From positions 93,872,170 to 93,936,169 of the forward strand of contig NC_134834.1 in NCBI RefSeq assembly GCF_004210375.1: DNA of 64,000 nucleotides, read 5' to 3'. Of the stretch, positions 12,587-25,545 are shown piece after piece. A model generated the notes under the pieces. It was not told the DNA's origin, searched no databases, and worked only from the letters and a program-made list of their open reading frames with translations. This DNA comes from Tachypleus tridentatus. Its lineage: Eukaryota; Arthropoda; Merostomata; Xiphosura; Limulidae. Positions within the stretch are counted from its first letter, which is position 1; every line of letters begins with the position of its first letter. The translations under genes and the position numbers were made by a program.

Positions 12587-12862
12587 GGCCCGGCATAGCC
12601 AGGTGGGTTGAGGCATTCGACTCGTAATCAGACGGTCGCGGGTTCGAATCCTCGTCACACCAAATATGCTCGCCCTTTCAGCCGTGGAGGCGTTATCATG
12701 TTACGGTCAATTCCACTATTCGTTGGTAAAAGAGTAGCCAAAGAGTTGGCGGTGGATGGTGATGACTAGCTGCATTCGCTCTAGTCTTACACTGCTAAAT
12801 TAAGGACGGCTAGCGCAGATAGCCCTCGAGTAGCTTTACGCGAAATTCAAAAACAAACAAAC
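12587..12862 (+). mobile_element. type 1 SINE (duplicate of 4373-4648)
   Basis: Same insertion as in the left segment, with scattered substitutions (for example ATGTTACGG here versus ATGTGACGG) and a tail reading CGCGAAATTCAAAAACAAAC. The left copy has CGCAAAATAAAAAAACAAAC. Confidence 0.92.
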
Positions 12863-13208
12863 TGGCTTTAAGCAGTGAATTCGGAAATTATACTTATTCG
12901 AAGTATCCATATCATGTATTATCCATTCTCATAGAATAACTGTCATTATAGGAAAATTATCATTTTTATATCTTCGCGATAATAAATTAAAAATTATTTG
13001 CCATTTCTTCTACTTGAACAGTTAATATAGCATTCATTTTGTTATTTTTTTTTTCTTAATGCATAGGTTCTTTTTTCTAATATTAATTAACATCCTTACG
13101 TTACAATAAAAGGTAAAGGTGTTGATAATATGTCATAATAAGACATACAAAAACAAGAGCAAATTTCACAGGTCACTAACGACAAGCGGCTCATGATGTG
13201 CCAATCAC

Positions 13209-13473
13209 CAGTTCATGGCTAGATGGTTAAGGCGTTCACTCGTAATCCAAGGGTCGCGGGTTCGAGTCCCCATCACATTAAACATGTTAGCCCTTTAGCC
13301 GTGGGAGCATTATAATGTGACGGTCACTATTCGTTAGTAAAAGAGTAGCCCAAGAGTTGGCGGAGGGTGGTGATGACTAGCTGTCTTCCATCTAGTCTTA
13401 CACCGCTAAATTAGGGACGGCTAGCGCAGATAGCCCTCGTGTACCTTTGCGAGAAATTCCAAAAATAAACAAT
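13209..13473 (+). mobile_element. type 1 SINE (duplicate of 4996-5255)
   Basis: Same insertion as in the left segment. It differs by single-base indels in the tail (CCTTTGCGAG versus CCTTGCGAG), as expected from sequencing error or allelic change. Confidence 0.88.
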
Positions 13474-14008
13474 CGCCAATTAAAAAATTAGAAATCAATC
13501 GATATTTAAATTTATTTGTCTTTGAGGCCTATAATTCTTAATTGACCCTCATAATAAGTCACTTTTAACAGACTTAATTTAATTCGTATAATTGAAACAA
13601 TCTTTATCGAAACGAATTCAAAGAAAAACAAAAAAAGCGAAGGTTCACCCAGTGGCGATAAATGTAACTTTTATTAAATCTTCATAGGAAAAACGTTTTC
13701 AGATTTTTTTTAGTATCCCTATAAATTAATAAAGATTAATTAAAGTAATTAAACTGAGCACTGTATGAGGTTTGTTAAAAACAGCTCTATTTGTACGAAG
13801 ATTGATTATATATAGCACGTAGGGTAAAGCTGAATATCGGGAGATGTGGTCGCTTAAAAATAAAATAACTAACAGCAGGTACAGAAGTTGTAGTTAACGG
13901 ATTATCAACCATATATAGTTATTTAAGATAGTAAAATTTCTATATTGTAACTTAAACGAATCTGTCTGAAAGTTCATACTTCCTCCCTAGAGACTCCCTA
14001 GAGACCCT

Positions 14009-14115
14009 AGATACAGTAAGTATCCAGACTTATGATGCTAAAATTCAGCTTTTGATACCCGTGACTGGCATGGCACAGATAGACCACTATGGAGCTTTGT
14101 CCTTAACAACAGAGA
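14009..14115 (+). mobile_element. type 3 SINE (duplicate of 5795-5900)
   Basis: Same insertion as in the left segment, apparently without differences across the body and tail. Confidence 0.7.
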
Positions 14116-15417
14116 AACGAAAACAAATTGAAAGCTGGCTTCTATTCCATCCAATATGTCTGTTTTGAAAGATCTCATTCGATTACATATGTAGCCTTGC
14201 AAAGAGATGCTTATAATAAGTTGGTGTTTCTATGGAAACATGAGTTTTTTCTTTTAAGTGACTAGATTACTATTGGCTTACTTGCATCGATTGTTATCTT
14301 TCAAATCCGTTAACAAATGGGCACAGAGACACATGGCCCACAATACATGTTTCAATTATTTTCAAAGAGAGAAAATTTGTGATTGGTTCTTTTCTACCCT
14401 ATATATACGTATAACAGCTTATAAATATGTTAACTTTTCATACTGTATAAATAATAACCAAAACTAAAAGTTACGTCAAAATAACAACGGTGAAAGGTTT
14501 CTCAGGTTAAAGATTAACAAATTTCAACACTCTCGAAGGTCATTCATGTTGAACCCCTTTCTGGTATCGTACGTCGTTATTGAATAAACAATAAATGTGT
14601 TTCTTTCACAAAAAAATATTGGACTGACGAGGACACGTAAATATGTTGAAGCTTGAATTTATATAAATTTAGGGTTTTTTTTGGTTATTGTAGACTTTTG
14701 ACTTATGAGCACAACACAGATAGCTTATAGTGTAGTTCTGTAAACAACGCACAAAGCAAAATAAACCAACTCTGACCTTAAACTTTATTTTATGTTAATT
14801 CTTGGTTAAAAAATTCCAATAAGCGTGCATCTAGTAATCTATCAATTAATCACAAAAAGTAGAAATATTGGTTATTTGGAGTAAGCCAATTTTACGGATT
14901 TTTACTGGAGAATGAGTACTGGATTTGTACATGAAGTAAATAGTGCACTGTTTCAAAGTTCGTGTCTAATGCAAAACTTCCTTTCGTTCAACAGATTTAT
15001 CACTAAATTCGTCAAATACAATTATATAAGAAAAGTGCGATTTACATCTAAAAACGTCTCTTTTCAGTTTCTATCCTTTTTCAAGAGAAATGTAAAGAAT
15101 TGAAGAATCGCATTTTGTTTCGATATATTACCAAGTATTACTAAGTATTACCAAGTTATGAAAATAGCTAAAATTAACACTGCACAGCTTATGTTTTGGT
15201 TTACTTTCACGATGTTTAAGAATTACATTGATGGCACGAACAGCACAGTGTATTCCAGTGTGTTTTGGACATACGATTTACAAACTCATAAATGTTATGG
15301 TTCAAACATGATAGGCTGGGCGTGGTCTAGTGACTAAATGTTAGATTCAGATCAGAAAGTTCAAAGTTCGACTTTTAATACACAGTTGGACATGTTTCTT
15401 TCTCACTTTTAGATGTA

Positions 15418-17568
15418 GAAGAATTATGACAGTCAATCCCAATATACCAGTATTAAAGGTAGCAATGTAGACGGCGGATTGTGACAGTTAATCCCGTTAT
15501 TCCATTGTTAAAAGTAGCTATGTCGACGGGGGATTGTGAGAGTCAATCCCTCTGTTCCATTGTTAAAAGTAGTTATGTAGACGACGGACTGTGACAGTCA
15601 GTCCCACTATTTCATTATCAAAAGTAGATATGTAAATGACGGACTGTGACAGTAAATCACATTATTCCATTATTAAAAGTAGCTATGTAGACGGCGGACT
15701 CTGAGAGTCAATCCCTCTATTCCATTGTTGAAAGTAGCTCTGTAGACGGTGGATTGTGAAAGTTTATCCCTTTATTCCATTATTAGAAGTAACTGTGTAG
15801 ATGGTGGATTGTGACAGTCAGTTCCGCTATTTCATTATTAAAGTAGATATGTAGATGACGGACTGTGACAGTAAATCACATTATTCCATTATTAAAAGTA
15901 GCTATGTAGACGGCGGACTCTGAGAGTCAATCCCTCTATTCCATTGTTGAAAGTAGCTCTGTAGACGGTGGATTGTGAAAGTTTATCCCTTTATTCCATT
16001 ATTAGAAGTAACTGTGTAGATGGTGGATTGTGACAGTCAGTTCCGCTATTTCATTATTAAAAGTAGATATGTAGATGACGGACTGTGACAGTAAATCACA
16101 TTATTCCATTATTAAAAGTAGCTATGTAGACGGCGGACTCTGAGAGTCAATCCCTCTATTCCATTGTTGAAAGTAGCTCTGTAGACGGTGGATTGTGAAA
16201 GTTTATCCCTTTATTCCATTATTAGAAGTAACTGTGTAGATGGTGGATTGTGACAGTCAGTTCCGCTATTTCATTATTAAAAGTAGATATGTAGATGACG
16301 GACTGTGACAGTAAATCACATTATTCCATTATTAAAAGTAGCTATGTAGACGGCGGACTCTGAGAGTCAATCCTCTATTCCATTGTTGAAAGTAGCTCTG
16401 TAGACGGTGGATTGTGAAAGTTTATCCCTTTATTCCATTATTAGAAGTAACTGTGTAGATGGTGGATTGTGACAGTCAGTTCCGCTATTTCATTATTAAA
16501 AGTAGATATGTAGATGACGGACTGTGACAGTAAATCACATTATTCCATTATTAAAAGTAGCTATGTAGACGGCGGACTCTGAGAGTCAATCCCTCTATTC
16601 CATTGTTGAAAGTAGCTCTGTAGACGGTGGATTGTGAAAGTTTATCCCTTTATTCCATTATTAGAAGTAACTCTGTAGACGGTGGATTGTGACAGTTAAT
16701 CCCGTTATTCCATTGTTAAAAGTAGCTATGTCGACGGGGGATTGTGAGAGTCAATCCCTCTGTTCCATTGTTAAAAGTAGTTATGTAGACGACGGACTGT
16801 GACAGTCAGTCCCACTATTTCATTATCAAAAGTAGATATGTAGATGACGGACTGTGACAGTAAATCACATTATTCCATTATTAAAAGTAGCTATGTAGAC
16901 GGCGGACTCTGAAAGTTTATCCCTTTATTCCATTATTAGAAGTAACTCTGTAGACGGTGGATTGTGAAAGTTTATCCCTTTATTCCATTATTAGAAGTAA
17001 CTCTGTAGACGGTGGATTGTGACAGTCAATCCCTCTATTCCATTGTTGAAAGTAGCTCTGTAGACGGTGGATTGTGAAAGTTTATCCCTTTATTCCATTA
17101 TTAGAAGTAACTGTGTAGATGGTGGATTGTGACAGTCAGTTCCGCTATTTCATTATTAAAAGTAGATATGTAGATGACGGACTGTGACAGTAAATCACAT
17201 TATTCCATTATTAAAAGTAGCTATGTAGACGGCGGACTCTGAGAGTCAATCCCTCTATTCCATTGTTGAAAGTAGCTCTGTAGACGGTGGATTGTGAAAG
17301 TTTATCCCTTTATTCCATTATTAGAGGTAACTGTGTAGATGGTGGATTGTGACAGTCAGTTCCGCTATTTCATTATTAAAAGTAGATATGTAGATGACGG
17401 ACTGTGACAGTCAATGTTTTTCTATTTCATTAGTAAGACTAACTGTGTAGATGACGGACTGTGACAGTCAGTCTTTCTATTCTCTTACTAAAAGTAGTTA
17501 TGTAGACGACGGACTGTGACAGTCAGTCTCTCTATTCCATTATACAAAGTAGCTATGTTGAGAGCGGG
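15418..17568 (+). repeat. 55-bp minisatellite with 220-bp higher-order repeat (right copy)
   Basis: Unit order and unit count match the left copy: the offset is 8220 both at the first units (7198/15418) and deep inside (9001/17221). Only small indels differ, for example CAGTCTCTCTATT here versus CAGTCTCTATT there. Confidence 0.93.
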
Positions 17569-17663
17569 TGCAGTTGATTGTTTGTCCTTTCTCTCTCTCT
17601 AGTCAAGATCTGTAAATTAATGATGGCTGTACCGAAACCTGATATAGCCATTTAGCCCGCTTG

Positions 17664-18094
17664 TGAAGGTGTGATTACATTGGATAATACAATGAATGTC
17701 TGGTTACACTTGATAATACAATGAAGGTCGGTTACCCATGGTAATACAGTGAAGTCTGATTACTCTTGGTAGTACAGTTAAGGCCTGGTTACCCTTGGTA
17801 ATACAGTGAAGGTCTAGTTACAGTAGGAAATGCAATGAAGGTCTGACTACACTGATAAACACAATGAAGGTCTGGTTACAGTGAGCGATACAATGAAGGT
17901 CTTGTTAAACTGGGTAATTTAGTGAATATCTGACTACTCTGGTAAATAGAATGAAGGTCTGGTTATAGTGGGTAATACAGTGATCTGGTTATAGTGGGTA
18001 ATACAGTGAAGGTTTGGTTATAGTGGGTAATAGAGTGAATGTCTGACTAACCTGGTAAATAGAATGAAGGTCTGGTTATAATGGGTAATACAGT
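17664..18094 (+). repeat. 29-bp minisatellite (right copy)
   Basis: Same series of diverged units as 9442-9871, including the same irregular shortened unit (ATACAGTGATCTGG). Confidence 0.88.
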
Positions 18095-19058
18095 ACTGAA
18101 CCAAAATTTCTGAAGTTTATTTCCGGCGATATTCTTCTTTTGATAATTCGCTTTTATGATTTTAGTTTTAGAAGTTTTAAGTAAACATTAGGTTTAGTAA
18201 ATTAGTTTTATATGTTAGTCAATTTACAACATAGCTTTAAGTATTTAAATAGATAAATAAATCCAGAGAAAGGGAGAAAACACCGAGATAAAATCTTAGT
18301 GAAATGTTCAGTCCAATGCTGTATTGCATCTAGAAAATTTAACAAAACTTAGCTGCTCATTATATTATGGCAAATATTTTACGTTCGCTTATGGGTATTT
18401 AAAAAGAATCCAAGTCGTCACATATGCTTCCTATACATGAACTGAGTGTATAATACTAAATGTTAGCATTGTAAAAACCTGTGTTTAGAATTTAGAAGCC
18501 ATCGTTTGTACTAAAAGTTATTTAATATTGGTTAAGGGTTAAACATGTGATGAATTATTCCAACAAGACATCTGAATATTTCATATTTATGTGGTTCAGT
18601 AATGGCTTCCAGGAAAAACAATAATGAAACATAACGGACAGTTCTATTACTAGACTGGTCAATATTCTTTAAGTTTAATATTCATAGAAAGGCGAATGGT
18701 GGTTTCCGGAAGGAAAGCTTCTGAATTATCCTAACGAGACCATTAAATAATTGTAATTTTTAATATTTATTTAGTCCAGTGACGGTTTTCAAATGAAATT
18801 TGACGAATCATTGCAAGGCCATGTTTCGCACTGATCTGATCCATTATTGATTTTCAGACATGTCATGGATTATTTAATAATACCGCTGAATATTCATAAT
18901 ACTTCATACTTCTGTGACTTAGAAATTAAGTTTTCCTGTTTTAGGTTGTAGGTCACTCAAAATATTTATTGTAAAACCCATCACATTTTGTTTTCTGAGA
19001 GGCCTCATGCTCGTTAACTTCGATGTAATTTAATCAACACAATGAATTCGTCTGTCTC

Positions 19059-19896
19059 GGTTCCATGCTTTACGATCCCATAAAAGCAAGAGCATTAGTG
19101 ACGAATCTTCGAGTTAATATATGTTTATATGATTTGTACCCATTTATTTTGAGTGTGTGCTATGTATCTAGTTGGATCATGAAAGAATTATATTTATTTT
19201 TGTACCGAAACACACACTAGGGATAAAACCACTACTTCCTTTTTTTCTTCTGTCTGGGTGTATTGTAATTTATAAACATAAGCCTAAAAACTGTTAACTT
19301 TAGCATAATAATTAAGGGTAAATCCTAATGTATACTAAACTTATACGTACTGATGATGTCTCATCATATTCATGCATCTACTAATTAAAGTTAACCTATC
19401 TGTAGCAAAGTACAACAAAATCTGGATGAAACTGATATAATATATCTCTTTTAATTAACTTATTGGTTTCGAAAATACAAGTTCGTATTCAGTTAGCAGC
19501 TGAAGAAATTGCGTTCTAAGCCTATCTTTACTGATATATATATATATATATATTTCATAAACTTGACTTTGAACAACATATTTTATTGAAAAAACAAAAT
19601 GGGCACTGCCGTACCTAACCATGTCTCGATATCCTATTAATTGACTATCCAAACTTAACGTTGTAAACACGGAATCACAAGGGTAATTTTGTTTTTGTTT
19701 GTACTTTATATTTTGTAAACGATTGTTTTTGGCCTTACATTACTAAAATTTCAATTCAAACAATTATTGATAAATTCAGCTGCAAATGAGAAGTGTTATT
19801 CCTTAACATTTAAATTAAATCAACACATCAACTGTATGGCTTCTTGATAATCCAAGTCCTCAGTCATAAACTAGAAAGTTTTAATGCTATTTTTCT
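19059..19896. other. intronic sequence of the ONECUT gene, no feature recognised
   Basis: Unique AT-rich DNA just beyond the duplicated segment, with a TA microsatellite at about 19535-19552. If the ONECUT gene has its usual structure, this lies in the intron between the cut-domain and homeodomain exons. No cut-domain coding was found in any frame upstream in the window. Confidence 0.55.
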
Positions 19897-20684
19897 TTAC
19901 AGTATTAGAATGTTTTAACGTTTTGTTATATTCTTAGAATGTTTCAACGTTCTATTACAGTATTAAAATGTTTAACGTTTCGTTATAATCTTAGAATGTT
20001 TCAACGTTCTATTACAGTATTAAAATGTTTAACGTTTCGTTATAATCTTAGAATGTTTCAACGTTCTATTACAGTATTAAAATGTTTAACGTTTCGTTAT
20101 AATCTTAGAATGCTTCAGCGTTCTATTACAGTATTAGAATGTTTTAACGTTTTGTTATAATCTTAGAATGTTTCAACGTTCTATTACAGTATTAGAATGT
20201 TTTAACGTTTCGTTATAATCTTAGAATGTTTCAACGTTCTATTACAGTATTAAAATGTTTAACGTTTCGTTATAATCTTAGAATGTTTCAACGTTCTATT
20301 ACAGTATTAGAATGTTTTAACGTTTCGTTATAATCTTAGAATGTTTTAACGTTTCGTTATAATCTTAGAATGTTTCAGCGTTCTATTACAGTATTAGAAT
20401 GTTTTAATGTTTCGTTACAATATTAGAATGTTTCAACGTTCTATTACGGTATTAGAATGTTTTAACGTTTCGTTATAATCTTATAATGTTTTAACGTTTC
20501 GTTATAATCTTATAATGTTTTAACGTTTCGTTATAATCTTATAATGTTTTAACGTTTCGTTATAATCTTATAATGTTTTAACGTTTCGTTATAATCTTAG
20601 AATGTTTCAGCGTTCTATTACAGTATTAGAATGTTTTAACATGTCGTTACAATATTAGAATGCTTAATTACAATGTTAGAATAA
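19897..20684 (+). repeat. 28/29-bp alternating minisatellite in the last ONECUT intron
   Basis: Two related half-units alternate: one of the form TTAGAATGTTTCAACGTTCTA, the other TATTAGAATGTTTTAACG plus TTTCGTTATAATC. Early units form a 57-bp composite with near-identical repeats at 19939-20100. Near 20460-20590 only the second half-unit is repeated five times. The array ends about 155 bp before the splice acceptor. The 73-codon open frame across 19939-20160 is a by-product of the repeat. Confidence 0.92.
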
Positions 20685-20839
20685 TGCACTCTAGAAAGGT
20701 AACTTATGATTCTCTTGTAATAATTTTCCTTCGACAAATGTTTTCTTGTTTTACTAAATTTAATAACTATAGTTTTCTTTCACGCATCTTTATTTCTGTC
20801 GTTGTATTAATTATACTTCTTGGAACTCTTGTTTTTTAG

Positions 20840-21234
20840 CATGTAAGCGAAAGGAAGAAGCCCCCCAGCAGAAAAAACACAACCAGCCTAAGAAACCGCG
20901 CCTCGTCTTCACCGACCTTCAAAGGCGGACGTTACAGGCAATCTTCAAGGAGACCAAAAGGCCTTCGAAAGAAATGCAGATTACCATTGCACAACAACTT
21001 GGACTTGATCTAACTACGGTAGGGAACTTCTTCATGAACGCTAGACGTCGTTCTCAAGACAAGTGGGCGGAAGAAAATAAATCTCAACCACATGATGGCG
21101 CAGCAGTCGACAACATCAACGTGTCTTGTGTAACACTTATCAATAGCAGCGCCCCCTCGCCGCTGTCACCATCAACAAACTGTGAGTCGCCGACTCTTTC
21201 AACAGTTTCGGTCAGTAACTTAACATCATCCTAG
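20840..21234 (+). CDS. onecut: ONECUT (HNF6-type) homeobox transcription factor, terminal homeodomain exon
   Basis: ONECUT proteins are nuclear transcription factors that bind DNA through one cut domain plus a divergent homeodomain. They act in nervous-system and endoderm-type differentiation. This exon follows an acceptor at 20838-20839 (GTTTTTTAG) and begins with CA, completing a split codon (phase 1), then CKRKEEAPQQKK, the linker that follows the cut domain in this family. The homeodomain spans roughly exon residues 15-75 (LVFTDLQRRTLQAIF, helix 3 TTVGNFFMNARRRSQ) with the family-specific Phe48 and Met50. A Ser/Thr/Pro-rich tail of about 50 residues ends at TAG 21232-21234. An internal ATG at 20974 is not the start. 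The cut-domain exon lies beyond the window, usually behind one large intron. ONECUT identity is near certain; which paralogue cannot be told. Confidence 0.96.
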
Positions 21235-24200
21235 ATCTATTGAAACGTACAGCTCCATCTAGCATCAAAACTTTTCATCATGCGGAAACGAAGACTTATC
21301 ATATTGATGAATCGGCAGACATAATGAGATCTATTAATGTGATTAGTTTATCACTTTCAGTTTCGATTTTCACGAAGAGAATATTGTACTTATCTGCTAA
21401 GTTACGTGACAAGCGTCGCATACAAAGTGTTTTCGAAGCTCAAGTTCAGTTTTAGATACCTCTGGGTGGTGTCCTTACATTCCTGAAACCACGGTGATAA
21501 TTATGCACATTTGTAACTTTGGTTTCTTGACTGAATCATTTCATCATAACTTTCTCCTGTTTAGGAGAAGCTCCTGAACTGAGGGCAATAACGTTAACGT
21601 TACTGTAGTCACAAGTCAGTATAAACCAATACGTAAACAACAACAAACATTTAATAATATATTAAGAAAACGTTTTAGAAATGGATGTTTGTGCATTTCT
21701 GCTACGTTAAAAAGCGTGAATATTTCGCGTGTTTTTCTTCGTTCTGGATGTGTAGGGCTGATTAAAAGTAAAAGAAAAAACAAAACATTCCAGTATTTAA
21801 ATTATGAATTAATATACATGATATTTTAAACTAGAATTATATGTTTTATATATATATATATATATATATTTATTTATTTATTCTATTATTTAACAAGCTA
21901 CTTAATTCGTTGAATACTCAGTTTTCAATTTTTTCAAGTCAAACTGTGTGTGTGAATATATTTTTAGCTCAATCTAGTCGAAGGATACGCGTTTTTTTTT
22001 TACTACATCAATTGCTTTTTGCATAATTAAGGTGTTTCGGCTGAAGTTTATAAAATTCTCTGATATTCCTGATATACCAAAGATTGAAATGTTGTAGAAT
22101 GGACAAGATACTTACGTTAGTTATATTATTCAGCCTACAAAAGCGGATTATGTTAGAGACTGATTGGTTTATAACATAATTAAGATCTGGTTGATTCTTT
22201 AGGTCATTGGACTTACTGTGTGTGAATTATGATGAAGACAGACATTCCGTGAGAGACGGCAAATTATAGTAATTATTTTAAAAGATAATTAGAAGCTGGT
22301 TAGACATTTACGGATAATCGAATGTATTGTAGGCTTTGTAAAAGAGGCTACTTGATTATAACTATGGTGTTATTTCTTATTGTTATTTTTAGGCTATTTG
22401 GTTAGTTTAGATATTTAACTTACAGACCATAGATGGACGCTCAGTGTTTTAATTGTGATTTTGAAAGAGGCTGGAATTCACTTTCGTGATCTAATTTGAC
22501 ATTGAAGTCAGAAAAATTAAAGGCTTGAACCCTTTTCGCACTGTTCCGCCCTAGTTTGATCCTGGCGGACGAGACGTGCGAGTAGACAAATCAGAAGTAT
22601 ATATATTCTAGAATTTTTTCTCAACTGAGCAGCTTTATTTGAAAACACAAGTTGTAGCTCGTAAATTTGCTGCAACAAATAGTTGCTTCGAAAAATTCAG
22701 ATATTTAGGTCACCCAAACGCAGATCCATTCTTTTTTTTTTTGTTTCTTAATGACAAATACGTATATTTACAGTAAATATTTCTCGCATTCTTTACTAGC
22801 AAGAGAACTTAGAGTAGGGTTTGCAACAGAAAATCTTACGACTGTTTTTGTTATGGAGTTTTATTACGTAGAATGTGTCTTTTTAAGTTATTTTAGGATA
22901 TCTGTAACAGTATAGAAAATAAAGTTCACCACCGACTAATCTTCAAACTACTGGTAATATAAGTAATAACAAAATGTGGATGGATTATTTTGTAACATAT
23001 TTATTTTCCATTACAGTTTTTTTTTCTTTCTTAAACTATCTTTTTTTTTTCCTTTTTATTATGTTCTATGAAATTCAAAATACATAGATTTTCTGTTGAA
23101 GAATAATTACAGCAGCTATTAACTAGTTGAAATTAACCGGAAGTGGCAAGATATGTTGAATAAACCATAAAGTTTGTTGTTGGTGTTTATTATAATTGTA
23201 AATTGTCTTTAACGATACGATTGTTTTAACTGCCCTCTGCTGTCGGTAAATGGCTTTACCTTTCTAAAATATTCCAGTTTAACTCAAGTAAGGGTCTCAG
23301 AGTCTAATTAGTCTTAGCAAAAGTTAGCGTGAATAGAAATACTTAAATGTGAATGTTTCGCTAGATAAAGTGAGGCTTATGATTATTCTTGCAATCAATT
23401 CATCCACCTTCAAAATAGTTCCTACAATTTTAAATTTGTTTGTTTAAACCTTTGATTTTTTTAACTTCATATTGTGTAATATATAAAATGAGTTATATAT
23501 TTTTATTGTAGGAGTGTTTATCACATTCGTTATTTTCCCAAACATGGTTTTAATTCTACTTGTTTACTTAATTACAGACGAAGTGTAGAAGCGTGGAGCG
23601 GAGTTTTATATTTTATCTAATTTATTACTCAAATCCATAAATATTTTAAAATGATAGACGCTGCTCATGAAGTTTATATTTTGTAGCATTGTTTTATATA
23701 TTTATATTTGTTTTATGAGTGAAAAGTTTCTTTTTTTACGTTATGTTTTAAGAATTATGTTATTTTTTATGATCTCAGACATTTCACTTTGGGAACGAGA
23801 TTGCTAGTCTGAATGCGTGATATAAAGTTGTAAAACGTGTGTGATTGTGATTTTATGTGTACAATCAGTAACGAGTTGTCTTTTTTTTTTCATTTACAAA
23901 ATTTTTCATCGTGAAAACTAGTGTGAAAGTGTTAAATGTAGTTATTCACACAAAGCTCTATATTTTATTGTAACTTACACAAAACTGTTCATGTTTATCG
24001 GCGTGAGTCGAAGACTTACAATACGAACTTACAGCTTCATAAAACGCATTACCTGCAAACACTAGAGTTTTAGTTTTCCTCGTAGATAAGTACGTTTATT
24101 TGCAAACACATTTAAAATCAAATCAATGCACATGAATGTTCGGTAATATATCTTTATGTGATTATATGGACGAGGTATTTTAGAAGATACTAAAGTATTT

Positions 24201-25545
24201 TACTTAGAAACAACATAACTGAATGCAATCAGAATAATAATAATAAATGGATTTGACTGTAAACAGTTGATATTTCGCAAATTAATGAAAGAAATAAACA
24301 TTTAATGAGATAGCTTAAGATAATAATTTTATATTAGTCTAAGATGAGACAGTGATGGGCTGACTTGTGGTATTTTGCGTATGAGATTATGTACAATGTG
24401 AGAATTTAATTTGTTATCAAATAGCATATTATGTTAACATCAAAAACCAAGTCTGTAACATGTGCAGGTCTTGGTCCACAACCTCTTGTAGCGTAAGTCG
24501 AACATATTGTATTGAATGGATCTTATAAAGGAGCACCTGAAGGTTTGTGTGTGGATATGTTTCTGTTATATGAAATTACAGAATCGTTCATCATTTAGGA
24601 CACTTGTGGTTTTATTATAAAAAACAACAACACACGTTGAAAAAAAATTATAAGTTTTGTAAATGTAAATATTTAGAACAAGAAAGAGGGTGGACTGATA
24701 AAATAATAATGAAGAAAGACATTTTATTAATATAGAACTTTAATTTCATACCACTTGAACCACTTCGATTGGTGAAAAATTTTTGGTCATGTAATGTCTC
24801 CCAAATTACTTCTATTTAAAAAATGCTCGTTTGGCAATGACTTCTTTCAAATATATGTACAATCTGAAAATGACTCTAATCCGTTTTACGATTTAGTGTT
24901 ATATTTTTATGCTTAATTGTTGACAGTTGTTTATTTTTATTGTCTTTTTTATGATAAAGTAACGATTTGTTTGAATTCATTGATTATATGTAATACCCTC
25001 CTTAAGAAGTTCTAGCAATTGATACACGCAAGCACGTAACATGAAACCGTCTTATATCTTGATAACTGGATTCCCTGTCCGACTTAAAATAATACTTTAT
25101 CTTAAGGCAAAACCATTTCCCTAAGGTGAAATAACATGCGAGATTCACCTAATACTAAAACTTCCGAATACAAGTGTTCCTGTATGATAAATCTGAATTG
25201 TTCAACAGAGACTTCTAATTCAAGGTAATCAAAATTTGGCTATAAAAAGGTTCACCCAAGCTTGCCACTACCATTGTTTTACTAGATACGTAATAAATAT
25301 GGTTCTCATACATATAATTACTCACAATTTTAACCAAAATCTGCCTAAAACTGCCGAAAGTCTAATGTAAAATAAACTAGACTTTTTCAACAAAAAATGT
25401 TTCATTGTATGCTAGAACAATCTTTAACAAACTGGTATAAAGTATTTCATCAGTGCTGATTAATAGACGATAAGAAGAAACACTATTGAGATAAACTAAA
25501 ACTGACATTCATTTTTTATTACATTACGATAATTTAAATAAAACT
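21235..25545 (+). other. ONECUT 3' UTR and downstream flank
   Basis: No further coding sequence was recognised. Candidate polyadenylation signals AATAAA occur at 22918-22923 and 23159-23164. The transcript end cannot be fixed from sequence. A TA microsatellite lies at 21847-21872. The open frame at 21240-21455, immediately after the stop, has no domain and is taken as UTR. Confidence 0.5.
22918..22923 (+). promoter_or_regulatory. candidate polyadenylation signal for ONECUT
   Basis: A canonical AATAAA about 1.7 kb after the stop codon. A second one lies at 23159. Long 3' UTRs are common in ONECUT genes, so either could be used; AATAAA also arises by chance in DNA this AT-rich. Confidence 0.25.

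Larger units (their letters stand above)
11335..19058 (+). repeat. 7.7 kb segment duplicated from 3121-10834 (right copy)
   Basis: Starts with the AAAACAAAAAATATAT found at 3121 and ends with TCTGTCTC, the last bases before the gap in the left copy. Unlike the left copy, it continues directly into unique sequence leading to the ONECUT exon. The offset between copies drifts only from 8214 to 8224 over 7.7 kb. Confidence 0.93.

Noticed and set aside
3121-19058. True segmental tandem duplication
   Set aside because: Both copies terminate exactly at contig ends and keep identical minisatellite unit numbers, which fits an assembly overlap better. It stays possible only if long reads span both copies.
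19939-20160. 73-codon repeat protein (MFQRSITVLKCLTFRYNLR units)
   Set aside because: It is the minisatellite read in one frame; the next variant unit ends it.
20974-21234. Independent 86-residue protein starting at MQITIAQQLG
   Set aside because: The homologous frame extends upstream to the splice acceptor. This Met lies inside the homeodomain.
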